A stretch of 64,000 nucleotides of DNA, taken from Mesorhizobium sp. 113-3-3 (GTDB lineage Bacteria > Pseudomonadota > Alphaproteobacteria > Rhizobiales > Rhizobiaceae). The stretch is taken from assembly GCF_016756495.1 (NCBI RefSeq), contig NZ_AP023243.1, positions 3,724,501-3,788,500 on the forward strand. Direction: 5' to 3'. The position numbers and the translations under genes are program-made. How positions within the stretch are numbered: the first letter of the stretch is position 1; every line of letters begins with the position of its first letter. Of the stretch, positions 56,331 to 64,000 are shown piece by piece. The notes under the pieces were generated by a model that saw nothing but the letters and a program-made list of their open reading frames with translations, was not told the DNA's origin and did no database searches.

Positions 56331-57206
56331 TCAATCCTTGAGCGGCTTGCCAAGCCGGCCGGCCAGATCCTGCGTGAACTGCCAGGCGACGCGGCCCGAG
56401 CGGCTGCCGCGCGTCGTCGCCCACTCCAGCGCCTCGGCACGCAACTGCTCGGGGTCGATGTCGAGGCCGTGATGGCTGGCATAGCCGTTGATCATCTCGA
56501 GATACTCGTCCTGCGAACATTTGTGGAAGCCGAGCCAAAGCCCGAACCGATCGGACAACGAGACCTTCTCCTCGACCGCTTCGGACGGGTTGATGGCGGT
56601 CGAGCGCTCATTGTCGATCATGTCGCGCGGCAACAGATGGCGCCGGTTCGAGGTGGCGTAGAAGATGACATTGGCCGGGCGGCCCTCGACGCCGCCTTCG
56701 AGCGCTGCCTTCAGCGACTTGTAGGAGGTGTCGTCATGATCGAAGGACAGGTCGTCGCAGAACAGGATCACGCGGAAGGGCGCGGCCTTCAGCAGACCCA
56801 TCAGCTTCGGCAGCGTGTCGATATCCTCACGGTGGATTTCGATCAGCTTGAGCGGCAGGTCGGATTTGGCCCTGGCGTTGATCTCGGCGTGCACAGCCTT
56901 GACCAGCGACGATTTGCCCATGCCGCGCGCGCCCCACAACAGCACATTGTTGGCGGCAAAGCCGGCGGCGAAGCGCTCTGTGTTGTCGACCAGGATGTCG
57001 CGGACACGGTCGACGCCGCGGATCAGGCCGATGTCGACGCGGTTGACCTTGCGCACCGGCTCCAGATAGCCGGGATCGGCCTGCCAGACGAAGCACTCGG
57101 CCTCTGCGAGGTCGGTTTCAGGCACCGGCGGTGGGGCGAGGCGGCCGACAGCGTCGATCAGGCGGTCAAGTTTCTTGTTGAGGGCGTCGATGGTGCTGTC
57201 GGTCAT
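56331..57206 (-). CDS. ATP-binding protein of the DUF815 family
   Basis: This is an AAA+-like ATPase of 291 aa. Walker A is LLWGARGMGKSSLV and Walker B is VILFCDDLSFD. The arginine-containing SNRRHLLPRDM region and the C-terminal small helical domain are present. The family is widespread in Proteobacteria, but its function is unsettled. The ATG at 57206 is chosen; the longer frame to 57338 begins with an unlikely stretch. Confidence 0.85.
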   Translation of the reverse strand: MTDSTIDALNKKLDRLIDAVGRLAPPPVPETDLAEAECFVWQADPGYLEPVRKVNRVDIGLIRGVDRVRDILVDNTERFAAGFAANNVLLWGARGMGKSSLVKAVHAEINARAKSDLPLKLIEIHREDIDTLPKLMGLLKAAPFRVILFCDDLSFDHDDTSYKSLKAALEGGVEGRPANVIFYATSNRRHLLPRDMIDNERSTAINPSEAVEEKVSLSDRFGLWLGFHKCSQDEYLEMINGYASHHGLDIDPEQLRAEALEWATTRGSRSGRVAWQFTQDLAGRLGKPLKD

Positions 57207-57392
57207 TTCAGGTCTTTTGGCTCGTTTCCTGGGGTGGGCAGCTGGGACACGTTCGAATCCGTCGGGTTCGAAACCGGTCCCAACCTTTTGTTCGAGCGTG
57301 ATCTTTTCTGTAAACCGGCTCTCGCTTTTCGCGATCATGCTCTAACACGGGCGAACAGGCCGGAAAAGCAGCCGATTTGGTCGGTCGCGCAG

Positions 57393-57420
57393 TTGCATTG
57401 ACAACTTTACCGACTATATT
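57393..57420 (+). promoter_or_regulatory. Candidate promoter of yajC-secDF
   Basis: TTGCAT (57393-57398) and TATATT (57415-57420) are 16 bp apart, about 80 bp before yajC. This is a match to the relaxed alphaproteobacterial consensus and is tentative. Confidence 0.35.
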
Positions 57421-57498
57421 CCGGCCAAATTTCACGGAGCCGCCAAATTCCACAGCACTCGGTTTGGCGGCTGTTTTTCAAAATTCAGGAGTACCTCG

Positions 57499-57840
57499 AT
57501 GTTCGTGACACCGGCATACGCCCAAGGCATTGGCGGCGCCTCTCCCGATATGTTCATCAGCATTTTGCCGTTTGTCCTGATTTTCGTGATCATGTATTTT
57601 CTGATCATCCGCCCGCAGCGCACGCAGCTGAAGAAGCGCGGCGAGATGCTGGCGGCGGTCCGTCGCGGCGACACGGTGGTTACCGGCGGCGGTTTCGTCG
57701 GCAAGGTGACGAAGGTGATCGACGACAACGAGCTCGAGATCGACCTCGGCGGTGGCACCAAGGTGACTGCGCTGCGCTCGACCATTGCCGATGTGCGCGT
57801 CAAGGGCGAACCAGTCGCCAACCAGAACGCCAAGAAGTAA
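57499..57840 (+). CDS. yajC: Preprotein translocase subunit YajC
   Basis: The protein has 113 aa. One transmembrane helix (MFISILPFVLIFVIMYFLII) is followed by RPQRTQLKKRGEMLAAVRRGDTVVTGGGFVGKV, the conserved family core. It associates with SecDF. AGGAGT precedes the ATG. It forms an operon with secDF. Confidence 0.95.
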   Translation: MFVTPAYAQGIGGASPDMFISILPFVLIFVIMYFLIIRPQRTQLKKRGEMLAAVRRGDTVVTGGGFVGKVTKVIDDNELEIDLGGGTKVTALRSTIADVRVKGEPVANQNAKK

Positions 57841-57891
57841 CCCAATTTCAGGCGGAGCGATCCGCGGACACGCTCTGACGGACGACGCCAT

Positions 57892-60441
57892 ATGCTGTAT
57901 TTTTCGCGCTTCAAGATGATCCTGATCTGGGTGGCCGTTGCCATCACAGTGATCCTCGCCGCGCCCAATCTGTTCCCCGCCAGCACGTTGGCCCAGCTGC
58001 CGAGCTGGGTGCCCAAGCGGCAGATGACGCTCGGCCTCGATCTTCAGGGTGGTTCGCACATCCTGCTGGAGATGAACCAGAACGATCTGATCAAGGATCG
58101 GCTGGAGACGACGCGCGACGAAATCCGCACACTGCTGCGTGACGCCAAGATTGGCTATACCGGCCTTGCCGGCACCGGGCGGACCTTGCAGGTCCGCATC
58201 ACGGACCCGGCCCAGCTCGATGCCGCAAAAAAGGCGTTGAAGACCTTGACCGATCCGGTCGCGGCCGGCCTCTTCACCGGCGGCTCCATCCAGGAAATGG
58301 CGCTGGATGATTCCGAGCCGGGCCTGCTCAAGTTCACCGTCACCGACGCCGGCATCAAATACCGCACGTCGACCGCATTGGCGCAGTCGATCGAAGTGGT
58401 CGAGCGCCGCGTCAACGAACTCGGCACCACCGAGCCGATCGTGCAGCGGCAAGGCGACGACCGCATCCTCGTCCAGGTGCCTGGCCTGCAGGATCCGCAG
58501 CGGCTGAAAGAAATCCTCGGCCAGACCGCGAAGCTGACCTTCCAGATGGTCGACCAGTCGATGCCGGTGCAGGACGCGCTCAAGGGGCGTCCGCCCGCAG
58601 GCTCCTCGGTGCTCTATTCCCAGGACGACCCGCCGGTTCCGTATCTGATCGAAAACCGCGTCATCGTTTCGGGCGAAAACCTGGTCGACGCGCAGGCGAC
58701 CTACAATTCGCAGAACAACGAGCCGGTGGTTTCATTCCGCTTCGATTCGAAGGGCGCCGCCCGCTTCGGCCAGGCGACCTCGCAGAATGTCGGCAAGCTG
58801 TTCGCCATCATCCTCGACAACCAGGTGATCTCGGCGCCGCAGATCCGTGAACCGATCCTCGGCGGCACCGGCCAGATTTCAGGCAATTTCACCGCCCAGA
58901 GCGCCAACGATCTCGCCGTGCTTCTGCGAGCCGGTGCGCTGCCGGCGACGCTGACGGTCATCGAAGAGCGTACCGTGGGTCCGGGCCTTGGCCAGGATTC
59001 GATCCATGCCGGCAAGGTCGCCGGCATCATCGGTTCGATCCTCGTCGTTGCCTTCATGTTCGTCGCCTATGGCTTCCTCGGCTTCCTCGCCAACATCGCG
59101 CTGGCGGTGCACGTGGCGATGATTGTCGGACTGTTGTCGCTGCTTGGGGCGACGCTGACCTTGCCTGGCATTGCCGGTATCGTGCTGACCATCGGCATGG
59201 CGGTCGATTCCAACGTGCTGATCTACGAACGTATCCGTGAAGAACGACGGCTTGGCCGCTCGGTGATCCAGGCGATCGACACCGGCTTCTCGAAGGCGCT
59301 GGCGACCATCGTCGATTCCAACGTCACCTCGCTGATCGCCACGGTTGTGCTGTTCTATCTCGGCACCGGCCCGGTGAAGGGCTTTGCCATCACCTACGCC
59401 ATCGGCATCCTGACCACGGTCTTCACCGCTTTCACCTTCACGCGCCTGCTGGTGTCGATCTGGCTGCGCCGCGCCCGTCCGAAGGAACTGCCGAAGGCGC
59501 CGGTGACCTTCATTCCGCCGGGCACCAAGATCCCCTTCATGGGCATCCGCCGCTGGACGTTCGCGCTGTCGAGCATTCTGTCGGTGCTGTCTGTCGTGCT
59601 GTTCATGACGGTCGACATCAATTACGGCATCGACTTCAAGGGCGGCTCGATGATCGAGGTGCAGTCCAAGAGCGGCACTGCTGATCTCGGCGACATCCGC
59701 GCCAGGCTGACCGAACTCAACATCGGCGAAGTGCAGGTGCAGCAGTTCGGCGCGCCGAACGACGTGCTGATCCGCGTCGGCACGCAGGACGGCGGCGAGA
59801 ATGCCGAGCAGACCGTCATCGACAAGGTGCGCGGCGAGCTGCAGGACCAGTATGATTTCCGCCGTGTCGAAGTCGTGGGCCCGACGGTTTCCGGAGAACT
59901 CGCCAAGCAAGGCACCATCGCCATGCTGGTCGCGCTGATCGGCATCCTGGTCTATGTCTGGTTCCGTTTCGAGTGGCAGTTCGCGGTCGGCGCCATCGTG
60001 GCGACGGTGCACGATGTGGTCATGACGCTCGGCTTCTTCGTCATAACCGGGCTTGAATTCAACCAGTCGTCGCTGGCGGCGATCCTGACCATCATCGGCT
60101 ATTCGCTGAACGACACGATCGTGGTCTATGACCGCGTTCGAGAGGATCTGCGAAAATACAAGCGAATGCCGCTGCCGCAGCTGTTGAACAATGCCATCAA
60201 CGAAACGCTGTCGCGAACGACGCTCACCTCGGTGACGACGATCCTGGCCTTGCTGGCGCTGGTGCTGTTCGGCGGCGAAGTCATCCGCTCCTTCACCATG
60301 GCGATGCTGTTCGGCGTTGTCTTCGGCACCTATTCGTCGATCTTCATCGCCGCACCGCTGCTGATCCTGTTCAAGCTGCGGCCGCAGGCCTCGGCCGACG
60401 AGGAGAAGCCGGTCAACGGCGGCAAGGCGGTCGCGACCTGA
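57892..60441 (+). CDS. secDF: Fused protein translocase SecDF
   Basis: The protein has 849 aa, a natural SecD-SecF fusion. The SecD part has LGLDLQGGSHILLEM, a large periplasmic domain and six helices. The SecF part begins near residue 540 (FMGIRRWTFALSSILSVLSVV) and has the NYGIDFKGGSMIEV motif. It uses the proton gradient to complete export from the outside. The fusion is common in rhizobia. An NDUFAF3-like gene follows 27 bp after it. Confidence 0.96.
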   Translation: MLYFSRFKMILIWVAVAITVILAAPNLFPASTLAQLPSWVPKRQMTLGLDLQGGSHILLEMNQNDLIKDRLETTRDEIRTLLRDAKIGYTGLAGTGRTLQVRITDPAQLDAAKKALKTLTDPVAAGLFTGGSIQEMALDDSEPGLLKFTVTDAGIKYRTSTALAQSIEVVERRVNELGTTEPIVQRQGDDRILVQVPGLQDPQRLKEILGQTAKLTFQMVDQSMPVQDALKGRPPAGSSVLYSQDDPPVPYLIENRVIVSGENLVDAQATYNSQNNEPVVSFRFDSKGAARFGQATSQNVGKLFAIILDNQVISAPQIREPILGGTGQISGNFTAQSANDLAVLLRAGALPATLTVIEERTVGPGLGQDSIHAGKVAGIIGSILVVAFMFVAYGFLGFLANIALAVHVAMIVGLLSLLGATLTLPGIAGIVLTIGMAVDSNVLIYERIREERRLGRSVIQAIDTGFSKALATIVDSNVTSLIATVVLFYLGTGPVKGFAITYAIGILTTVFTAFTFTRLLVSIWLRRARPKELPKAPVTFIPPGTKIPFMGIRRWTFALSSILSVLSVVLFMTVDINYGIDFKGGSMIEVQSKSGTADLGDIRARLTELNIGEVQVQQFGAPNDVLIRVGTQDGGENAEQTVIDKVRGELQDQYDFRRVEVVGPTVSGELAKQGTIAMLVALIGILVYVWFRFEWQFAVGAIVATVHDVVMTLGFFVITGLEFNQSSLAAILTIIGYSLNDTIVVYDRVREDLRKYKRMPLPQLLNNAINETLSRTTLTSVTTILALLALVLFGGEVIRSFTMAMLFGVVFGTYSSIFIAAPLLILFKLRPQASADEEKPVNGGKAVAT

Positions 60442-60468
60442 CGCGCGGCCCCGAAGGGGTGTGACAGA

Positions 60469-60864
60469 GTGGTGACCGGCAAAGGCATCGTCATCCGCGA
60501 GGCGCATTTTCCCGGCCGCGCACCGATCGAGGCCTACGGCAATGGCGGGTTCCGCTTTGCCGACATGTCGCATCGCGGCTCGCTGCTGTGCCTGCCATCC
60601 GGCATCTATGGCTGGGAGCCGGCAGACGCTTCAGCGCTGACGGTGGCGGATTTCGAAAAACTTCTGGCCGAGGCCGACAAGGTCGAGATCTTGCTGGTCG
60701 GCATGGGCAAGGATTTGCGGCCATTGCCGGCGGCGCTGCGGGCGGCGCTGAAAGAGGCGGGCATTGCCTCCGACCCGATGTCGACGGGGGCCGCGGTGCG
60801 GACCTACAATGTCCTTCTGGCGGAAGACCGCGCCGTGGCCGCCGCGCTCATCGCCGTCGATTGA
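60469..60864 (+). CDS. Mth938-domain protein, NDUFAF3 homologue
   Basis: The protein has 131 aa from a GTG start. It has the compact alpha-beta fold of DUF498/Mth938 proteins: GIVIREAHFPGRAPIEAYGNGGFRF, then VEILLVGMGKDLRPLP and the late GIASDPMSTGAAVRTYNVLLAEDR. The mitochondrial homologue NDUFAF3 is an assembly factor of respiratory complex I. The gene follows secDF, as reported for alphaproteobacteria. Confidence 0.88.
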   Translation: MVTGKGIVIREAHFPGRAPIEAYGNGGFRFADMSHRGSLLCLPSGIYGWEPADASALTVADFEKLLAEADKVEILLVGMGKDLRPLPAALRAALKEAGIASDPMSTGAAVRTYNVLLAEDRAVAAALIAVD

Positions 60865-60865
60865 T

Positions 60866-61717
60866 ATGTCGCAAAATGCCGAAATCGTCATGGATGCGGT
60901 GCGCGCCGCCGACCATGACCGCTACCTCACGGCACTCTACGCACCGGCCGACAAGCGCGACGCGCTGTTTTCGCTCTACGCTTTCAATGCCGAGATTGCC
61001 GGCATCCGCGACCGCATCCATGAAGCGTTGCCGGGCGAGGTGCGGCTGCAATGGTGGCGTGACCTCATCGCCGCCGACAATGAGGATGCAGCCATCGGCC
61101 ATCCCGTCGCCGACGCGCTGAAGGCGACGATTTCCGGCTATCGCCTGCCCAAGTTGGCCTTCGACAACATGCTCGAAGCGCGCATCTTCGATCTCTATGA
61201 CGATCCGATGCCGTCGCGCACCGATCTCGAGGGCTATTGCGGCGAGACGGCGGCCGCGCTGATCCAGCTTGCGGCAATGGTGCTCGATCCCGCCGAGGCG
61301 CCCCGCTTCGCCGAACTGGCGGGCAGGGCGGGCTGCGCGCAGGCCATGACCGGCCTTTTGCTTCTGCTACCGCTGCACCGCAAGCGCGGGCAGTGTTTCA
61401 TCCCGGCCGACATACTGGCCGCGGCGGGGTCGTCGCCGGAGGAGTTTGTCGCCGGCGATGGTGGGCCTGGAGCGCAGCGCGCGGTGGCGGCGATGACCGC
61501 GCTGGCACGCGAACACCTTGCCGCTTTCGAGCTGGGTGCTGCCGCACTGCCGGCGTCATTGCGCCCGGCATTCCTGCCGCTGGCGCTGTCTCGCGCCTAT
61601 CTCGACAAGATGGAAGGCTCGCGCCATTCCCCGCTCGACGGCGTCGCGCGGCTGTCGGTCTTGCGCCGGCACTGGCTGCTGTTGCGGCGGGCGAGCAAGG
61701 GCTGGCCGGCACTTTGA
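60866..61717 (+). CDS. Squalene/phytoene synthase-like protein, NDUFAF6 homologue
   Basis: The protein has 283 aa. It has the all-helical trans-isoprenyl diphosphate synthase fold. The first acidic region reads ALFSLYAFNAEIAGIRD with PGEVRLQWWRD, and the second FDLYDDPMPS with GYCGETAAAL. The classical D-x-x-E-D signature is weakened, which points away from enzyme activity and towards an NDUFAF6-type complex I assembly role. It starts 2 bp after the preceding stop. Confidence 0.82.
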   Translation: MSQNAEIVMDAVRAADHDRYLTALYAPADKRDALFSLYAFNAEIAGIRDRIHEALPGEVRLQWWRDLIAADNEDAAIGHPVADALKATISGYRLPKLAFDNMLEARIFDLYDDPMPSRTDLEGYCGETAAALIQLAAMVLDPAEAPRFAELAGRAGCAQAMTGLLLLLPLHRKRGQCFIPADILAAAGSSPEEFVAGDGGPGAQRAVAAMTALAREHLAAFELGAAALPASLRPAFLPLALSRAYLDKMEGSRHSPLDGVARLSVLRRHWLLLRRASKGWPAL

Positions 61718-61795
61718 CGTAAACGTCAATCGTGCTAAGGATTCGGCCGCGCCGGAACTGTCGCTGAAGACGACAGGCCGGCGCGGAGGAAATCC

Positions 61796-62230
61796 ATGAG
61801 TTTGCCCGTTCTGGTCGCCATCGTCGTCCTTGGCATTGCGCTGTCGGTTGCCGCGGTGCATTTCACCGGCGGCAGCAAGACGGCCACGCTGATCGATCCG
61901 GATCAGGCGCTTCGCCGTTTCGCCGAGGATTTTCCGGATGAAGCGGCTGGAGCAATCCACCTGACCGCGGATGCCAGGACCGCGTTCCTGCACCTTGGAC
62001 GAGGGCGCGTCGGCATCGTCCACAGCATCGGCGACTGCTTTTTGACGCGCATTGTCACCGCTGCGGACGTCTCGGTGTCCAGTTCCGAAGAAACGAGCAC
62101 TATTTTGATGGGGCTGAAGGACTTTACCTGGAAGGGCGGCCGTTTCCGCTTCGCCAATGCCGGTGATGCGCAAGCTTTGCGGAAGGCTCTTGAAGCCCGC
62201 CAGTCAGATGCCACCAAGGAGGCCGCGTGA
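61796..62230 (+). CDS. Hypothetical membrane-anchored protein, 144 aa
   Basis: It has an N-terminal transmembrane helix (SLPVLVAIVVLGIALSVAAVHF) and a small soluble domain with LRRFAEDFPDEAAGAIHLTADARTAFLHLG and FTWKGGRFRFANAGDAQALRKAL, probably beta-rich. Related proteins occur next to the desaturase gene in Mesorhizobium, as far as I recall. The function is unknown. Its last codons overlap the next start. Confidence 0.7.
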   Translation: MSLPVLVAIVVLGIALSVAAVHFTGGSKTATLIDPDQALRRFAEDFPDEAAGAIHLTADARTAFLHLGRGRVGIVHSIGDCFLTRIVTAADVSVSSSEETSTILMGLKDFTWKGGRFRFANAGDAQALRKALEARQSDATKEAA

Positions 62231-63180
62231 TGGACAGCTATGATTTTCCGCAGGTCACCCAGCTGGCCATTCCGTTTTTTGTCGCGGCCATCCTGATCGA
62301 GCTCTGGCTGGTGCGCACCGGTCGCGCGAAAGGCTCGTTCGAGACGCGCGACACGCTGACCAGCCTGATGATGGGCACCGGCAATGTCGTCGCCGGGCTG
62401 CTGCTCGGTGTCGTCTCCTACTGGGCGCTGCTGTGGCTGTGGCAGTTCCGATTCTTCAATCTCGGCCTGTCGGTCTGGGTGTTCCTCACCGCTTTCCTGC
62501 TCGATGATTTGCGCTACTATGTCTATCACCGCATCGCGCACCGGGTGCGCTGGGTGTGGGCCGAACATGTCAACCATCACTCCAGCCAGCACTACAATCT
62601 GTCGACGGCGCTCAGGCAGAGCTGGACGGGCCTGTTCACCTTCATGTTCGTGCTGCAGGCGCCGCTGGTGCTGCTCGGTTTCCATCCGGCGGTGATTGCC
62701 TTCACCTTCGGCTTCAACCTTGTCTGGCAGTTCTGGATCCACACCGAGACCATCGGCAAGATGTGGGGCTGGTTCGAATTCATCTTCAACACGCCCTCGC
62801 ACCACCGCGTCCACCACGCCACCAACCCGCGCTATCTCGACGCCAATTATGCCGGCACGCTGATCATCTGGGATCGCATGTTCGGCACCTTCGTCGAAGA
62901 GCTGGAAGAGGACCGGCCGCGCTACGGCATCGTCAGGAATCTCGGCACCTTCAACCCGCTGAAAGTGGCGTTCCACGAATGGATCGGCATGTTCAGGGAT
63001 GCCTTCGCGCCTGGACTGACTTTGGGCGAGCGTCTGAACTACCTGATCAAGCCGCCCGGCTGGAGCCATGACGGTTCGCGCGAAACCTCGGAGACACTGA
63101 AGGCGGCTTATGTGCGGAGAAATCCGTCAGAGGCGGGCAAGCCGGGCCTGCCGGGAGCGAGCGCGGAGCCGGCGGAGTAG
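62230..63180 (+). CDS. Fatty acid hydroxylase / sterol desaturase family protein
   Basis: This is an integral membrane di-iron enzyme of 316 aa. The His clusters are DLRYYVYHRIAHRVRW, EHVNHHSSQHYN and SHHRVHHATNP, matching H-x3-H, H-x2-HH and H-x2-HH ligands. Four or five membrane segments lie between them. The substrate could be a hopanoid, ornithine lipid or fatty acid and is not known. AAGGAGG precedes the ATG; GTG 62227 is one codon upstream. Confidence 0.92.
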   Translation: MDSYDFPQVTQLAIPFFVAAILIELWLVRTGRAKGSFETRDTLTSLMMGTGNVVAGLLLGVVSYWALLWLWQFRFFNLGLSVWVFLTAFLLDDLRYYVYHRIAHRVRWVWAEHVNHHSSQHYNLSTALRQSWTGLFTFMFVLQAPLVLLGFHPAVIAFTFGFNLVWQFWIHTETIGKMWGWFEFIFNTPSHHRVHHATNPRYLDANYAGTLIIWDRMFGTFVEELEEDRPRYGIVRNLGTFNPLKVAFHEWIGMFRDAFAPGLTLGERLNYLIKPPGWSHDGSRETSETLKAAYVRRNPSEAGKPGLPGASAEPAE

Positions 63181-63331
63181 CGTACGAGCCTAGTCGACGA
63201 CCTTGATCCGCACCTTTGCCGCCACTTGCGAAATTCGGCTCTTCACCCGGTCTACTGCTTCGTCGAGCAAAACATCTGGCCTCTCGCGGGTCATGTGCGC
63301 CATGGCCGTCGTGACGGCCCGACCAGCCCGG

Positions 63332-63895
63332 TCAGCTGGCTTTGGGCTGTTGCGCGTCAGTGACGGGAGCACCCCATGAAGGCAGGGGTCTATCGTTCGA
63401 TGTTCGCACCAGCGAGTCATAGACGGCAAGGCTCTGCAGGCGCTGCGTTTCACTGCTGCACTGCTGGACGAAGCCACCCGCATACCATGTGCAACCGAGC
63501 CGTTCGCCTGGCAAGGCACCAGTCGCCCAATCCTTGACGACACCGTCGGGACCAACACGAAAATAGGCAAGCCGGTAGCGTGTGCCAACGCTTTCGCGCT
63601 GCATCAGGACCCCGGCATCCACATTCGTTCGCGTGGATTCCACGTTGTCGATATGTCGATAGACCGTATCGCCGTCCGCCAGGCGATACGCGCCGATCAT
63701 CGGCCCGTAGATGGTCGCGCCTGCCAGACCTTCGACAGACATCTGGCTTTGCGATGCAATCTGCGTGTAGGGCTTGCCTGTCGCATACCGCATGTAGTTG
63801 CGGTCGCCGAGCGACTGCAGCGCCTCCGGCGCTGTGGTACAGCCCGCGCAAGCAGACAAAATAAGGAAGGCCAGAACAGATCTGCCCGGAAACAT
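63332..63895 (-). CDS. Hypothetical lipoprotein
   Basis: The protein has 187 aa. It has a lipoprotein signal (VLAFLILSACAGC) with the lipidated Cys near residue 19. The mature part is beta-rich, with GDRNYMRYATGKPYTQIA and TRYRLAYFRVGPDGVVKDW. Its C-terminal tail is polar. It has no recognised domain. The 150 bp between it and the hydroxylase gene carry no clear gene. Confidence 0.8.
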   Translation of the reverse strand: MFPGRSVLAFLILSACAGCTTAPEALQSLGDRNYMRYATGKPYTQIASQSQMSVEGLAGATIYGPMIGAYRLADGDTVYRHIDNVESTRTNVDAGVLMQRESVGTRYRLAYFRVGPDGVVKDWATGALPGERLGCTWYAGGFVQQCSSETQRLQSLAVYDSLVRTSNDRPLPSWGAPVTDAQQPKAS

Positions 63896-63955
63896 GGATG
63901 GCCCCCAACGATGAGGGCCGCAAGCTAGCCCGCCGCCGCTTAAACGTAAATCCGT

Positions 63956-64000
63956 CTATTCCGCTGCCTGGGTCTGCGCCGGCAAGCCGAGCCATGCACG
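63956..64000 (-). CDS. C-terminal end of a gene entering from the right, partial
   Basis: The minus strand reads 14 residues RAWLGLPAQTQAAE followed by TAG at 63956, in one open frame to the window edge. The end is consistent with a tail of a longer protein, but it is too short for identification. Confidence 0.4.
   Translation of the reverse strand, partial: RAWLGLPAQTQAAE

Overview
The window is high-GC alphaproteobacterial chromosome of the order Hyphomicrobiales (Rhizobiales), most like Mesorhizobium. The evidence is an exoR homologue, a PopZ-family gene between tolC and valS, a fused secDF, a CtrA-type gene repertoire (SPOR protein, NlpD/DipM-like factor, scpAB, tatABC), and the general codon character. 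The genus is an inference.

Region 1 (1-8.5 kb) is host DNA. It holds the tail of a CO-dehydrogenase-like operon (small subunit end, form II coxL, coxM) with an unusual 8-bp-unit inverted repeat between small and large subunit. It then has an acyltransferase, a cutC-GNAT-SRPBCC operon, an AhpD-like gene with a two-dyad operator candidate, and a cupin gene.

Region 2 (8517-24185) is a 15.6-kb integrated element in tRNA-Asn(GTT). A 54-bp direct repeat of the tRNA 3' half marks both ends. The element carries a tyrosine integrase, an AlpA-like regulator, a zinc-finger protein, a replication-like protein followed by an iteron/G-rich region, a TerS-like/TerL pair, two small proteins and a 1005-aa tape measure protein. 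No portal, protease, major capsid, tail tube or tail tip gene is visible. The right half carries cargo: a phosphoribosyltransferase, several small proteins (two too short for usual gene calling), a zinc-ribbon protein, a region of competing RNA hairpins before a secreted-type protein, and a DUF6338-like membrane protein with a small GGY/Lys-rich partner. I read it as a phage satellite or a minimal, non-self-sufficient phage-like element. It is the most interesting object in the window.

Region 3 (24.1-64 kb) is conserved core chromosome. It contains tRNA-Asn, tRNA-Cys, pcm, tolC, popZ, valS, an OmpP1/FadL porin, ilvD-exoR, xthA, VOC, erpA-like, dgt, argS, a giant SPOR protein, nagZ, scpAB, tatABC, serS-surE-pcm-nlpD-like, an SDR/AraC divergent pair, a DUF815 ATPase, yajC-secDF, and homologues of the mitochondrial complex I assembly factors NDUFAF3 and NDUFAF6. 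It ends with a fatty acid hydroxylase family protein and a lipoprotein. Gene order here fits cell-envelope growth, division and protein export.
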